This document shows positions 36,840 through 48,849 of a stretch of DNA of 64,000 bases, piece after piece. Below the pieces are notes generated by a model, which saw only the letters and a list, made by a program, of their open reading frames with translations, searched no databases and had not been told where the DNA came from. The first letter of the stretch is position 1. Every line of letters begins with the position of its first letter. The stretch is taken from the NCBI GenBank assembly GCA_007922305.1, contig ML677373.1, positions 12,822,127-12,886,126 on the forward strand, in the 5' to 3' direction. The translations under genes and the position numbers were made by a program. This DNA is from Dermatemys mawii (Eukaryota; Chordata; Testudines; Dermatemydidae).

Positions 36840-37560
36840 TCAGGATAGGGACCGACTATGTCTGTGCCATACCCAGCAGAGTAAGACTCTGCTTCACTAG
36901 GGACTCTATACGGCACTGGTATTGGCAAGGCCCTGCGCAGACGTACGGGTGTCCGAACCGTCCACGGCAATGTTGCGCTTGCGCACTGACATACAGCACT
37001 AGTACCACACATCTCAAGACTGTCAGGGCTAGAACAGCAAAGCAGTGCGCATGCGGGCTTGTGGACACATTTCCACCCCGCCACCGCCCCTTCGAGGGTG
37101 GTGAGCAAGACAGCGCATGCGTTGTGGCCCTGACAGCTCTAGGCCCCGCGGGTGCTCGAAGTAGTCTCGCGAGAGCTCCTGGGAGGGCTGTAGCGGAAGC
37201 TGGAGGGGCTCTCGGGCGGAGCTGGGATCGGCGGGGCCGCTCGGAGCGGAGCCCCAGTGCCACACGGTGAGTGAGACGGGGAGGCCCTGCCGGGGGGAGC
37301 CGGCATGGGGGTCTCGGTCGGGCAGTAGCGTCGCCTTCAAAGCCGCCCGCCTGGCCGGCCGTGGAGTCTGGATCGGGGACACAGGCGTTTCCCAGGGCCT
37401 CCGCCCCTAGGGGTCCCCGGCTCCCGACCGGGTGTGGGAGTCAAGGCCCCGGCCCCCAGGGACCTGCCGCTGCTCCCTCGGGCCGTTGCCTCACGCATGT
37501 GGCCGCCCTGTCACTGGTGCGCTGAAACCAGTAGCTCTTTGGGAGCCGGCCACTTCTCCG
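36840..37560. promoter_or_regulatory. CpG island with TCTCGCGAGA motif, upstream promoter candidate
   Basis: CpG density rises sharply here. The palindrome TCTCGCGAGA at 37165-37174 is a motif known from ubiquitously active vertebrate CpG-island promoters. A consensus + strand donor lies about 95 bp downstream. The island lies about 5 kb before the GRB2 coding exon and on the same strand as the donor, so it may drive an upstream non-coding GRB2 exon. An independent transcript is equally possible. Confidence 0.6.
37175..37266 (+). other. Candidate non-coding first exon ending at a GTGAGT donor
   Basis: The sequence ends CCACACG followed by GTGAGT at 37267, a good 5' splice site on the + strand within the CpG island. 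The 5' limit is arbitrary; I placed it just after the TCTCGCGAGA motif. Paired with the acceptor at 42482 it would give a 5.2-kb 5' UTR intron leading to the GRB2 coding exon. A diverged copy of the same segment, with a GT at the equivalent place, lies at about 38585-38790. Confidence 0.35.
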
Positions 37561-38584
37561 GGAGTGGACCCATTCCCAGTGGCATGCCCGGCGGGGGTAG
37601 GGAGCAGGCTGATATCATAGGGCCATGGCTCTGGGCATTTCCGCAGTGGCTCACCCCCTTAGTCCTGGAGCTGCAGGCCGTATGCCTCTGCATCTCCTCT
37701 CATTTCTTAATTACAGCTAGAAGCTTCTCCTTGGAGCAGGGACTGAACTGAAAGCATCAGGGCTGGTCCAACCCAGATAATAGATGCAAATACTGTCCTG
37801 GGGTTTTTTTTTTCTCCTAGTTCCAGGTGAATTACCGGAAAGATGAACCCTACTGCCAGCTCAGTCCTCTTCTAAGGGTGAAACTGGTTTGGGAGGGAAG
37901 TTACTGGCAACTATAGCAATTTGCATACTTGCTGAGTGTTGTAGTTTGCCTTATCTTGGGTGCATGGGCCCATTTTTGATATTCAGTCGGGAGTCCATGT
38001 GACTTCAGGCCAGTTCTGAGGATAAACTGTTATGGGCAGGTTGTAGGCTGAAAGGAAACGTTTACCACTCCTGATAGAGTCCAAAAACTCACGCTTTTCA
38101 TGTGGTCTTTAGGGTGAAGGTAGAAAGAGAGATTGCAGATTTTTCTCTCCCTTTTTTTTTTTTTTTTGTCCATCTGGTGATGTATTTTTTTGTGGGGGGA
38201 GCGGGGGTGTCATGAGAAGGGTTGTGGATTTTTTGTGTCACTTCCTGATTGAGGTCAGGGACTGAGGTGTGGGTTTTTTTCATACAGTTTTAGTAAGCAG
38301 GTCGTATCCCTTGCCTTAAGTAATTTGTTTGTGGAGGAAGTCACAGAGGTCTCAGTTATGGAGTAAGGTAAATAATGTAATATATTTAATAAATAAAAGA
38401 GCAAAATATAAAGAAGGGGAATTCATCCCCTGTTTGGGGAAATGATTAAACACTTAACAGCCAGGGAGCAGAGTTTGGAAGACTGGGAGTGAGGAACATC
38501 CTAGCTCCCTCTGACAAGCAAAGTAATGTTAATGGGAAAAAATGAGGAAACTGTAGAAATAAGAGGACCTGGTATAAGCGCCCC
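37561..38584. other. Sequence downstream of CpG island, no feature recognised
   Basis: It contains a T-run at 38152-38167. If the 37267 donor is used with a GRB2 acceptor, this would be 5' UTR intron. Confidence 0.45.
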
Positions 38585-38790
38585 CCTGCTGAGGGTGGCA
38601 GGGAAGGCTGTGCATGCATTGTGGCCCTGAGAGTGCTAGTGCCAGCTGGTACTGGGAGGGGCAGTCAGGTCTGTAGTGGAGGCCAGAGCCGAGGCTCTCA
38701 GGAGAAGCTGGGATCACTAGGGCTGCTTGGAGTGAAGCCCCAGCACCCCATGGTGAGCACGCTGTGAGACTGGGAGGATCACCTGTTGTT
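38585..38790 (+). repeat. Diverged duplicate of the 37.1-37.3 kb CpG-island segment
   Basis: This stretch aligns by eye with about 37095-37290. Shared blocks include TTGTGGCCCTGA, GAGCTGGGATC (here GAAGCTGGGATC) and GAGCCCCAG (here GAAGCCCCAG), and the homology continues past the donor into intronic sequence. Most differences are CpG to TpG or CpA: GCGCATGCG becomes GTGCATGCA, and GCCGCTCGGAGCGGAG becomes GCTGCTTGGAGTGAAG. That is the pattern of a methylated, non-functional copy. Because it extends beyond the donor, it is a DNA-level duplication rather than a processed copy, or else both are members of one dispersed repeat. Confidence 0.65.
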
Positions 38791-38835
38791 GAGGTGATCA
38801 CATGCCTGATGGGGTCTATCAAAAAAGCAATATAA

Positions 38836-39010
38836 GAGCATATGAATGACCATACTGGATCAGAGCAGTGGTCCATCTAACATGATATTCTCTCTTCTGA
38901 CAGTGGCCTATGCCAGGTGCTTCAGAGGAAATGAAGAGAATAAGGCAATTTATTGAGTGATCCACGCCCTGTTGTCCAGCCCCAGCTTCTAGCAGTCAGT
39001 GAAAAACGAG
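38836..39010 (-). mobile_element. CR1 LINE 3' end, antisense
   Basis: GACCATACTGGATCAGAGCA and the following GACAGTGGCCTATGCCAGGT are the reverse complement of the CR1 3' end seen at 6660-6756. The right limit is approximate. Confidence 0.7.
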
Positions 39011-39094
39011 TTTATTTAAGGTTGAAAATCTGGTGATGGTCAGTTCTCTGACAAACCATCCTTGGGACTACCGAAATACCAAGGAAGAGAGTTA

Positions 39095-39546
39095 GGGAAT
39101 GATTGATAGAGGTCTATAAAAACATGACTGGTGTGGAGAAAGTAAATTAGGAAATGTCATTTACTCCTCATAAGAACTGGGGGTCACCAAATGAAATTAA
39201 TAGGCAGCAGGCTTAAAACAAACAAAAGGAAGTGTTTCTTCACACAGTGCAGTCAACCCATGGAACTCTTTGCCAGAGGAGTTTGTGAAGGCCAAAACTA
39301 TTACAGGGTTCAAAAAAGAACTAGATAAATTCATGGAGGATAGGTCCATCAATAGCTATCAGCTAGATGGGCAGGGATGGTGTCCCTAGCCTGTTTGCCA
39401 GAAGCTGAGAATGGGTGACGGGATGGATCACTTGATGATTACCTGGTCTGTTCATTCCCTCTGTACACCTGATATTGGCCACTGTCGGAAGACAGGATAC
39501 TGGACTAGATGGACCTTTGATCTGACCCAGTATGGCCAGTCTTATG
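39095..39546 (+). mobile_element. CR1 LINE 3' fragment, sense
   Basis: It runs from TGATAGAGGTCTATAAAAAC to CCAGTATGGCCAGTCTTATG, matching the last 450 bp of the CR1 copy at 5840-6756. It lies tail-out beside an antisense CR1 end at 38836. Confidence 0.8.
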
Positions 39547-40064
39547 TTTTTATAGATTGGGGTATCATCTCTAACTGTGAATGTCTTTGCATTTATAGAT
39601 TTAAAATTGAACTTACACACCACCTCACCATACTTAGCTCATACTGTTATATCCACTTACTTAGGTAACTCAGGTGAAGGCACAGGCTCCCCCTCCACTT
39701 CACCTGTTTCATTCTACCCCTGTTGTTTGAGGTCTCCCTTTGTGTGTCTGTGCCTTCCAAGACAACACAACCTTCCCCACCACTCACACTTTCCTTCCCT
39801 ACAGTAGACTTTCTCTACTGTTTATCAGAATATGGGCCAAATCCAGTTCAGAATTATTAGGTGCTGCCACTAGACCCCATTTCTGCCCCCCTCCTTGCTA
39901 TTTCCTAGGGCAGCAAGAATGGGGAGTACAGCCAAGAAGCTCTCATAGCACTATTTGCTGCTGCAGGAGTAGCATAAAAAATCCTATCTTCCTTTGTGAT
40001 ATTTCAGAATTACAGCAGAGGGAATCATAGGAGTTTTGATTGCTGCTAAGATAAGATTGCAAGC

Positions 40065-40200
40065 TGGATAAGATAAGATTGCAAGCTGGAGTCCCGAAGT
40101 TGATGGGGGTGCCGCTGGGGATCGATTTATTGCGTATTGACGAGATGCGATAAATCGATCGCCATAAGATCGATCCCTCCCTGCTCTAGTGAAGACAAGC
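40065..40200. mobile_element. Probable MITE end with GATCGATTTAT palindrome
   Basis: GATCGATTTATTGCGT and GCGATAAATCGATC form an inverted repeat near 40121-40160. AGTGAAGACAAGCCCC follows, like the transposon end at about 16750. Confidence 0.45.
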
Positions 40201-40270
40201 CCCAAGTGTGTCGGCTACGTGCAAGATGGAACAGATTGTTTAGCATAAGTAGTTAGCACGTATTTTAAGG

Positions 40271-40655
40271 CAGTGGTTCTGAACCAGGGGAACGCATACC
40301 CCTGGTGGGTACATAGAGGTCTTCCAGGAGTACATCAACTCATCTAGATATTTGCTTAGTTTTACAACAGGCTATATAAAAAGCACTAGTTAAGCCAGTA
40401 GAAACTAAAACTTCATACAGACAATGACTTGTTTATACTGCTCTATATACTATACATTGAAGTACAAGCACAATATTTATATTCCAATTGATTTATTTTA
40501 AATTATATGGTAGCAATGAGAAAGTAAGCCGTTTTTTCAGTAATGGTATGGTGTGACACTGGTATTTTTATGTCTGATTTTTAGGCAAGTATATTTTAAG
40601 TGAGATGAAACTGCGCATTCTGAGACTACCAAAAAATTTGTTGTGAAAACCCCTG
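40271..40655. mobile_element. hAT non-autonomous element, 385 bp, degenerate
   Basis: The left end CAGTGGTTCTGAACC is a typical hAT terminus. The right end, read inward, is CAGGGGTTTTCACAAC. The flanks TTTTAAGG and CACTAAGG agree at five of eight bases. The AT-rich interior has no coding frame. Confidence 0.65.
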
Positions 40656-41042
40656 CACTAAGGGACCATAGACTTGTAAAACTGGAAGGGATCTCGAGAG
40701 GTCATCTAAGCCAGTCCCTGCACTCAAAGCAGGACTAAGTATTATCTAGACCAGCAGCGTCCAATATGTTCACTACTAGCCACATGTGGCTAATAGGCTA
40801 TTTATTGAATTGTGGCCAATGCATGTGGCTTTTTTATAATGTGGCTAATAAGAAAAATTCAAAACCACAAGTGTGGCTAGCATCAAATTTCTATTGAACA
40901 CTGCTGATCTAGACCATCCCTGACAGGTGTGTGGTGATTTTTAAGAGCAAGTTTGACAATGAGGGAGATTCCGAAACCTCCCTAGGCAATTTATTCCAGT
41001 GCTTAAGCACTCTGATAGGAAGTTTTTCCTAATGTCCACCCA
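40656..41042 (-). mobile_element. CR1 LINE 3' end (second subfamily), antisense, split by a hAT element
   Basis: AACTGGAAGGGATCTCGAGA ... GGTCATCTAAGCCAGTCC and CCTCCCTAGGCAATTTATTC are recognisable antisense CR1 3' sequence. The run is interrupted at 40752-40906 by a short hAT transposon, and continues after it. Confidence 0.7.
40752..40906. mobile_element. hAT non-autonomous element, 155 bp
   Basis: Terminal inverted repeats are CAGCAGCGTCCAATATG on the left and CAGCAGTGTTCAATAG read inward from the right. The element is flanked by perfect 8-bp duplications ATCTAGAC (40744-40751, 40907-40914). The internal motif CCACATGTGGCTAATAGGC recalls mammalian MER-type hAT MITEs. Confidence 0.85.
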
Positions 41043-41688
41043 AAGTAGAGTGGCCTGTTAACCTCTCTGCAGTCATAGGACCAAAAGGGATGGTGGTGGT
41101 GTTAATGGGTTGTTTTAATAAGCCATAAATCCAGTGTCTCTGTTCAGTTCATGTTTTTTAATGTCTAGCAAAGTTATGGTTTTAACCGCTCAGGCTCATC
41201 TTTTGAAAGTATTGTGCAGGTTTCCGTTCAGAATGGGGACTGATAGATCAGATACAGAGTGATCGCTTTCACCTGCAGGGTGATGGGATGTTTTTGTCTT
41301 TCCTCTGAGTTCATTTGAGAATGTAGTTATTGTCTGGCTTCACCCAGATTATTGTTGGGCATTTAATGCACTGAATGAGGTATACCACATATTGTGGTAG
41401 ATGTATAGAATCCATAGATCTTTAAAGATTTGTGGGGGGTGGGTGAGGGGTGGAGTGTGATGATCATTATAGCAGTATGTCTGCAGCTTTTGTATCTGTT
41501 GTTCTGGGGGGGTCTGGTACCACTTTTAGTTGGTGTGGTTTGCCTGTGGGAAACTTGCTTCTGATGATGAGTTGGAGAAGTTTGGAGGGGTGTTGGTGTT
41601 TGAAGGCTAGAAGTGAGAGTTTCAGAAAGATTTTTGTTTAGGTTGGGGTTTTCATTGATTATAGGTTGTAGTTTGATACAACATATGG
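41043..41688 (-). pseudogene. Decayed Penelope-like element, GIY-YIG region (second PLE lineage)
   Basis: Read on the minus strand, this matches the 3' half of a turtle PLE family different from the one at 20729. It runs from the linker before the nuclease, through a GIY-YIG core region near 41380-41330, into the 3' UTR (CTATGACTGCAGAG near 41080-41065). Frame breaks are visible: the residues around the second half of the GIY-YIG motif are out of frame with the preceding open stretch (to about 41363). It abuts a CR1 fragment on its left and is cut by a hAT end at 41689 on its right. It is non-functional. Confidence 0.65.
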
Positions 41689-41960
41689 CAGGGGTGGGTA
41701 AACTTTTTGGTCCGCGGGCCACGTTGGGTTTCTGAAATTTTATGGAGGGCTGGTTAGGGGAGGCTGCTTCTTGCCCCTTGAAAGCTCCTCCAGGACTCCT
41801 GCCTCATCCACCCCCCTGCTCTCTGTCCCCTGACTGCCCCTGGGCCCCCTCCCCTAACTACCCCCCGCCACCCCATCCAACTCCTCTCATTCCTGACGGT
41901 GACCCCTGCCCCATCCAATCACCCCTTCTCCCTGTCCCCTGCTCTCCCCCGCTAAGAGTG
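41689..41960 (+). mobile_element. hAT element, left end; right end not found
   Basis: CAGGGGTGGGTAAACTTTTTGG followed by a GCGGGCCACG stretch matches the left ends at 6876 and 12339. It follows ACATATGG, a plausible target site. No matching right terminus or second ACATATGG was seen, so the right limit is a guess within C-rich sequence. Confidence 0.55.
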
Positions 41961-42453
41961 ATGCCTGAAGGGTGGCAAGGGATGTATGGGCGCGCTGCTC
42001 TTAAGGGGGAGACTAGTGTCACATGCAGGATAAGAGCATCAAGGCAGCGTGCCCCCCTCCCATGTGCTATCTGTGTGTGTGTTCCCTCATCAGCCCCCCC
42101 AACTTGAGCTGCAGCCGGAGTATGGAGCCGCATGTCGGGGCGGGCGCTGTGGGAAGCGCTTGCTCTTGCTGTGGCTTGGTGTAGTGGGACTTGCTGGGGG
42201 GTGGCTTAGGGGCTGGGTTAGGTCCCCGTCCTCCCGGCACGCTGGAGTGGGGGAGCCTGCGCTGTGCCCTCTGCACTGCAGACGTCGCTGCTGCTATTGG
42301 CCACAGCGTGTGTCACTCGGTGCTTCCTGGCTGAGCCCCGAACTGAGGAGGAAGCGGCAGAAAGAGGAAGCGGCAGCCGGGTCTGGGTCGGGAGGAGGGA
42401 GAGGCGCAGGGCGCGGCCCCTGCCATCCATCCGTGCCATAGTTTCTCTAATGA

Positions 42454-42870
<417 letters not shown>

Positions 42871-43897
42871 TGACCCCTCTGATTGCAAAAGACACCGTTT
42901 TAAATTTTTGTGATTATTCAGTTTATAATCAACAGCATCTTCCATCTTTTCAGACTGTTGAACAGCTGACAGCTAGTGTACCATAGATAGTATCAGGTAA
43001 ATGTGAAGTACTGAACATGTATTATTAAATTGTTTTATACAAAATAAACATTTAAGTTATCGACACCAATTTAGTGTTTCTTTCTTTTGCCTGCTACCAG
43101 AAATTCTTGCATTAAAGAATAATTAGATAATCTTTAGTCACCCTTGTCAGATATTGATACTGAATTTTATCTTCTGTGTTGATAAACTTCAGTCATAAAT
43201 CTGCAACACTGAATATTTCATGGAACTCTGGAGCTGTGAGTGAGTGCCTGGGGTGGATTAGATGGAGTTTGTGTGTAGATTTCTCAGTATATCAAAGACC
43301 TTTGAGTTCCCTCCAGCTTGGCAGCATGAAGTTATCAGTTCACTTTTTAAAAATATGTATATGCCTAAAACTGAAAAAGGATCCAAAAATAACAAGCGAA
43401 GAATGTATGCAACAAAAACAGAAAATGTGGATTTTGTAACAGATTATAGTGCATGTTTTTTATAAAGATTCTAAACTATGCTATCTTCAAAATAACTAAA
43501 AAATGTCTAGTGTTGTTTACAGTGACCTTAATTTTTAAATTTGCTAACTAGAGCTATAGTCTGTTGGTTTGTGTTTTTAGTATCGTCCCTTGGCTTTGTG
43601 TACTATATTTGAAACAGCACTATTCAGGTTAAAAATTGTAGAAAAATCTGTAAGGCTTGTAGAAAATGCTGATCAGAAAGGAAAACTGAAGTGTACATGT
43701 ACCATACTTAAATATTTTTAGTTTGAAATGTATTTTTTGGTTATTTTAATCTGGGCCTATCTAGCTGTTTGGATGTAGTTAAGGGTGTGAAAAAATTTCT
43801 GACAGAGAACTACCACATGTTGAAAGGGTGCTTCCTTCTGTGACAGCACCATAGTGCAGAGATTAAGCAGGATATTTTTAGGCTTTTTTTGTATAAA

Positions 43898-43947
43898 CTA
43901 GAAAAATTAGTACCTGTATTACAACTGCTGGGTACTAATTTTTCTAG
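43898..43947. repeat. Perfect 17-bp inverted repeat
   Basis: CTAGAAAAATTAGTACC (43898-43914) and GGTACTAATTTTTCTAG (43931-43947) are exact complements around a 16-nt loop. No transposon termini were identified outside them. Confidence 0.9.
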
Positions 43948-44204
43948 CATAAGCAGGTCTGATATTGAGAGAGTCCTTGCAATCCTCAAACTATATCTCT
44001 GGTTCCAGCTCAGATACCTTTTATATTATGACGTAACCTTAATGATTATTGATTGTAACTTTAAGGAAGTGTTTGCCTGTAGTTTTCTGGTCTTAAGTTA
44101 ATTTCTTTGTATAACACTTGAATGTAAATGTGAACATGAACAATATTCAGCACTACTATAATAAATAATTTAGCCTTGCAGTGCTTTTGTATGGGGGTGA
44201 AAAC

Positions 44205-44388
44205 TACACCTCTACGCCCATATAATGTGGTCCATTGTAAGGCGAATTCTGATATAATGTGGAAAAAGGAGTGCTCCGGAGTGTGTGACTGCACGCTCCT
44301 CTACCTTGATTATAACACGGTTTCGCTTATACCATGGTACGATTTTTTTGGCTCCCCGAGGACCGAGTTATATCTAGGTATAGGTGTA
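44205..44388. mobile_element. TA-flanked MITE, 184 bp, in GRB2 intron
   Basis: TACACCTCTACGCCCATATA and, inward from the right, TACACCTATACCTAGATATA form terminal inverted repeats starting with TA. An internal run reads ATTATAACACGGTTTCGCTT. Confidence 0.8.
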
Positions 44389-44394
44389 TTGTCA

Positions 44395-44515
44395 TTCACA
44401 GAGTAAACTGAGGCCCAGAGAAGTTGACTTGCTCATGGTAAACACAAATCCAGGAGTAGAACCCAAGAGCCCTGGCTTCCAATTAGTTCTTCTGACGACA
44501 AACACATCGATGCAC
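44395..44515 (-). repeat. MIR-like fragment, antisense, in GRB2 intron
   Basis: AAACTGAGGCCCAGAGAAGT then GACTTGCTCATGGT and CCAGGAGTAGAACCCAAGAG are reversed MIR phrases. It follows a MITE directly. Confidence 0.5.
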
Positions 44516-47506
44516 CACAGTGAGGACAGTTCTGGTGTTCAGAACAAAAAATTCCTAGGTGCCAGCAGCCATGTGAGATTGTACAGGTAACTTCACTCAG
44601 AACAATGTTTGTGGCACATCTGGAGGGAGGACATTCAGAGTGACTAGTACATTTGGGCTGTGGAAGTGACTTGCGCTAAGTGCACTAAATCTGTTAGCAT
44701 GTCTCTCTTGATTGAGAGATCTCTGATAATCTCACCAGATCCTGAATGAACTCTCCCTTTCCCCATCGTCAGGCCTACTAGCAATCTCTCCTGAAACCAA
44801 GTCAATCTTAAGTGCATATAAATGAGTAAGACCTTCTAAGGGGAATAAACAGTAATACATGGTGCAAATCTAATGCACTCTTCTTAGAAGAAGATATTTC
44901 TCACTCTTCACATTTCTCTGCTGAACAAAATTGGGGTTGTTGAGAAAAATTACAAATCCTGCAAGCAAATACATACCCCTTTTCTTACATCTTTCCAAGA
45001 CTTGCCATAATTAGATACCTACCTTGAAATAATGGTAATCATTGCCCTCTAATGGCATGTGTGACTTTGAATGCTGTACAGAGAACTGTTAGAAGGCTTT
45101 GTACCATGTTAAAGAATGAGGCTAAATCTAAAATAGTTAATTACCGCTGCTTGTACTTTCATGATATCCTCTGTGAGGAGGGGAGGGAAAGCTGCATATT
45201 GTCTAACTTCATCAGATAACTTGCCTATGATGTCATGGTACCATTACTGCAGTATACCCACATATTCTGGACTTGATTGAATAACATTTGAACTGTAGCC
45301 ATTAAGCTCCTTGTTAGTAATCTTGTGGCTGTGCTCCAAGAGTGAGTGAAGATCATTGACTTTTGACTTGCAGCTCTGTAAAACAGCTGAGTGAAGAGGA
45401 AAAGTGCTTGGCCTTTTCCTTTGTGGGCACACTGTGATAAAAAGCTTGTATGATTTTGTAACTGTGGTAGTTCACTGGATTCACACTCTTTTGTCAGATG
45501 ATTTCTATGGCAGTCTGTGGTATTACCATGCAGGAGATTCAAGTTGACATCTGTCTCTAAACTTGATCTTTGGGCAAGTGGAGCTTGGAATTTATTCAGT
45601 CTGCCCCAGAAAAGGGAAGGGTGCTGTTTCCACACAATGTCCATCCAGTGTCCCCGATTTGCTTCTTGGTCATTTTACTGTGGCTCTGTGCAAGACCACT
45701 TTTCTGTCCACATTCTGAATATTGCTGTATGAAAAAGGTTGTTGGTAAATTGCATTCTCTGAATAAAGTGTAGAAAACTGGAAGATTCGTATCTCTTCTC
45801 CCCCTTTCCCCCCCATCCAAGAAAAGAAGCCCACATTCAGATGCAAGAGGGTCCTAGTTCTAAATGCATTGATCTGGCTATTTTCTGCTTTTGTGTCTGG
45901 ATGTGCATCATGATGCATTTAGACTTCTCTGCTTTCTTTTCACATGCTGTCTGGTGTCATTAGGACCAGTTACTCTCAATCTGTGCCTATGTTTGCTGAG
46001 TCTAGGTCTTAAATTCCTGAGAAATTGTAATGGTTTCTGGTTTTGTTGGCCTGTGTGCCAGCTGGCAGTTATCCAGATCTAGTGTGTGCTGATACTTGCT
46101 TTTGGTTTGGCAGTCGGGTGGGGAGAGAAGAAATTGTCCAAAGATTCCACTTGCCAAAGCTAGACTCTTTTCTTCTCCCCACCTGGTTTAAAATGTACAG
46201 CTACTGTGATAATTGTGTTTTATTTCAAAAGTATAAAAATATCCGTAGGCACCAATCCTATACATTGACCATCCTGATCCATTTCCTCTCCTGAATCCAG
46301 AAAGAAACTCCCCTCAAAAGATGGGCTTTGTGGCATGCCTGGGAGGTAAACAAGTCTGGAGAGCCTTCAGAAGATCAGTGTTCTGTTCCCTGTAGATGTC
46401 AGTGTAGTTCATGGGTCGCTTATTGCAAGAATTTTAAATGTACAGGATATAAATGCCTCAAACAGTAGACTTCAGAGGCCTCTCCTTTTAAGTTGCACTT
46501 TGCTGTTTTTCTTGAGTCCATAATGGGCAATTATACTTGTCAATAACGTCTGTGTTGCACCTAGAAAACACTAACTGTAGTTAAGTTGATTTAATTTCTG
46601 CAGTGTTGAAACTTCAGTTATTTTAAGTGAGTTATCAAGGCTTCTTCCTATTCTAAAGAGTGATATCAGTCTGTTTGGGCCTCATTTGATTTCTCCCCCT
46701 CCCCCTTCATTCTCTTTCGCTTCAGAGTTCAACAGGATTGAGTGTTTCCAAATAGTAGTGCTGAGACTGCATTTTCAGTTCCTGCATGAAAACCATTTTG
46801 GGGCCTGGCTCCAGAGCAACATGTTTGTGTTCAGGAGAGGTGAGATGAGCAGGGGTAGCAGGTCCTCCATCTATACTTCCTTCTCCTACACTTTCAGTGA
46901 CCTCACCTGTGTTTGCCTTTATGTAGTGATGTTTGTACTGGCAAGCGGAAACAGGACATTAGCTGTACGCAGTAGGGGTTTGGAGTGAATCAGATGCAAC
47001 TGATGTCTGCATTAAGTGTGTGAAAGTCCATTGTGTAGGTGTGCTTGAGGTATGTTGTTTGATCGTTGTGGGAGAAAATTGGGGTTTGACTTAAACATCT
47101 TAGCTAGCTGCTGTCATTCAAGTAGAGAGACCAAATAGGCCAATATTGTGGTCTGATATCAGTAAACAAAGCTGTCAGCAAGCCACTGAAAACCTGTAAA
47201 GATGTTAAACTGAGAATTGTAGTAAGAGGGGAAGGAGAGAAAAAAGGGGGGGTTTGAGATGTTGGCATTTGAAGAAATATCTTCTGAAGACACAATGTTT
47301 TCATTGCAATAGACTGGTAGATAAATATTTTAAAGATAATCTGATGTCTTGTACTACCTTGAATACTAAATAGTTATTTTTAATATGGACTTCTCAAAGA
47401 TTACCTACAAATGGTGATAATTTGAGAGTTGGATACATGTCCCATTAGCCAGGTCCTTTAAATTGCATTTCTTCCCCACAACTCTCCATAAGGGCACGTA
47501 CTAGAA

Positions 47507-47811
47507 CAGGTGTAGGCAACCTAAGGTACGGGTGCCAAAAGCAGCCCATGACCTGATTTTTTTCAGTGGCACTCTCACTACCTGGGTTCTTGTCACTGGT
47601 CCAGGAGGCTCTGTATTTTAATTTAATTTTAAATGAAGCTTCTTAAACATTTTAAAAACCTTATTTATTTTATATACAATAGTTATATATTAAAGGCTTA
47701 TAGAAAGAGACCTTCTAAAAATGGTAAAATGTATTACTGGCACACGGAACCTTAAATTAGAGTGAATAGATGAAGACTCGGCACACCACTTCTGAAAGGT
47801 TGCTGACCCCG
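47507..47811. mobile_element. hAT non-autonomous element, 305 bp, in GRB2 intron
   Basis: Ends CAGGTGTAGGCAACCTAAGG and, inward, GGGGTCAGCAACCTTTCAGA match the family at 31930. Perfect duplications TACTAGAA flank it (47499-47506, 47812-47819). Confidence 0.88.
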
Positions 47812-48849
47812 TACTAGAAAAAGTAGTTAGTGAACATACTCTAAGTTTCTGGCCCAGTATAGGACCACTTGCATTAGTAAAAGAGGCCTTTTAACTTGAG
47901 TGACTTTGCAAAAAAATCTAATGTACAAAAATTGGAGTATATGATCTTGCTGGGGACAGTCTCAGAAGAGGTGGCATTACTTAATGTTGCTTCCCTCAGA
48001 AACCTTCGTAGCAAGGATGAAATTAAAGTATGGTATTTTCCAGGTTGAAGGTGTAAAGCAATCTCTGCCAGCCTCCAGAGCAGGAGGAATAAATACATTC
48101 CTTCTTGAAAATGGCTTCTTTTTCTTTGGTAGCCAGCTGAGGTCTCCTTCCAGGGCTGTCACTGAAAGCAGAGCCGATTAACTCCCTTCTGTGCTGCTCT
48201 GTACCCAAAACACAGTAGATTTAAATCTGTGTAATTCAAGATGCCAGTTTTCTCTCTCTTTGACTAAGTGGTGCCAAAGGAGCTACCGATGAAAACTAGT
48301 GTCAGTCAGCTTTTAACTTCATAATATGCAGAATTGTGTACACCGCTTTAATTTATGCTGGTGATCATTCCTGGATTGTAATCTATCAGCCAAATCTAGC
48401 AGGAGCCATATGGCTATGTCTGCTGGCTTGTCTACGAGGCCCAACCTGTCCCATAGCTGTTTGTCCTCTTAACTGCTTAAGTTGATCTTTCAGTACAAAA
48501 ATAAGCACCCACAGAACAGCTTTTGGTTCTTTCAATTATCTGATATGCCTTATTCAACATATGTGTCAAGCTGCTACAAAGGATGATGCTTCTGTGATTT
48601 TATTAATTGGCCAAGAGAGGTTCTTCACTCTACACTGTGGCAATTCTCCATTTTGTTATGAAATAACCTCTGAAAATCCAAAATTTCAAGGAATGTTCTA
48701 GGCATCAATTTCAGTGAAAACTAAAATCACCATTCGGTCACTCATGATAAAGGGGTGAACCAGTGACCTCACAGGTGCTTGTAGAAGGAAAGGGGTGAGG
48801 CAGTCATCTGAGGGTGAGGGATACTTGGGCCCTATGTGCCCATATCCCT

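Noticed and set aside
36856..37382. Overlapping open frames in the 37-kb CpG island
   Set aside because: Both strands and several frames are open at once, with no family similarity.
41689..41990. Possible right end of the hAT at ATGTATGG near 41977
   Set aside because: It agrees with the left flank at six of eight bases, but the expected terminal CTG and inverted terminus are absent.
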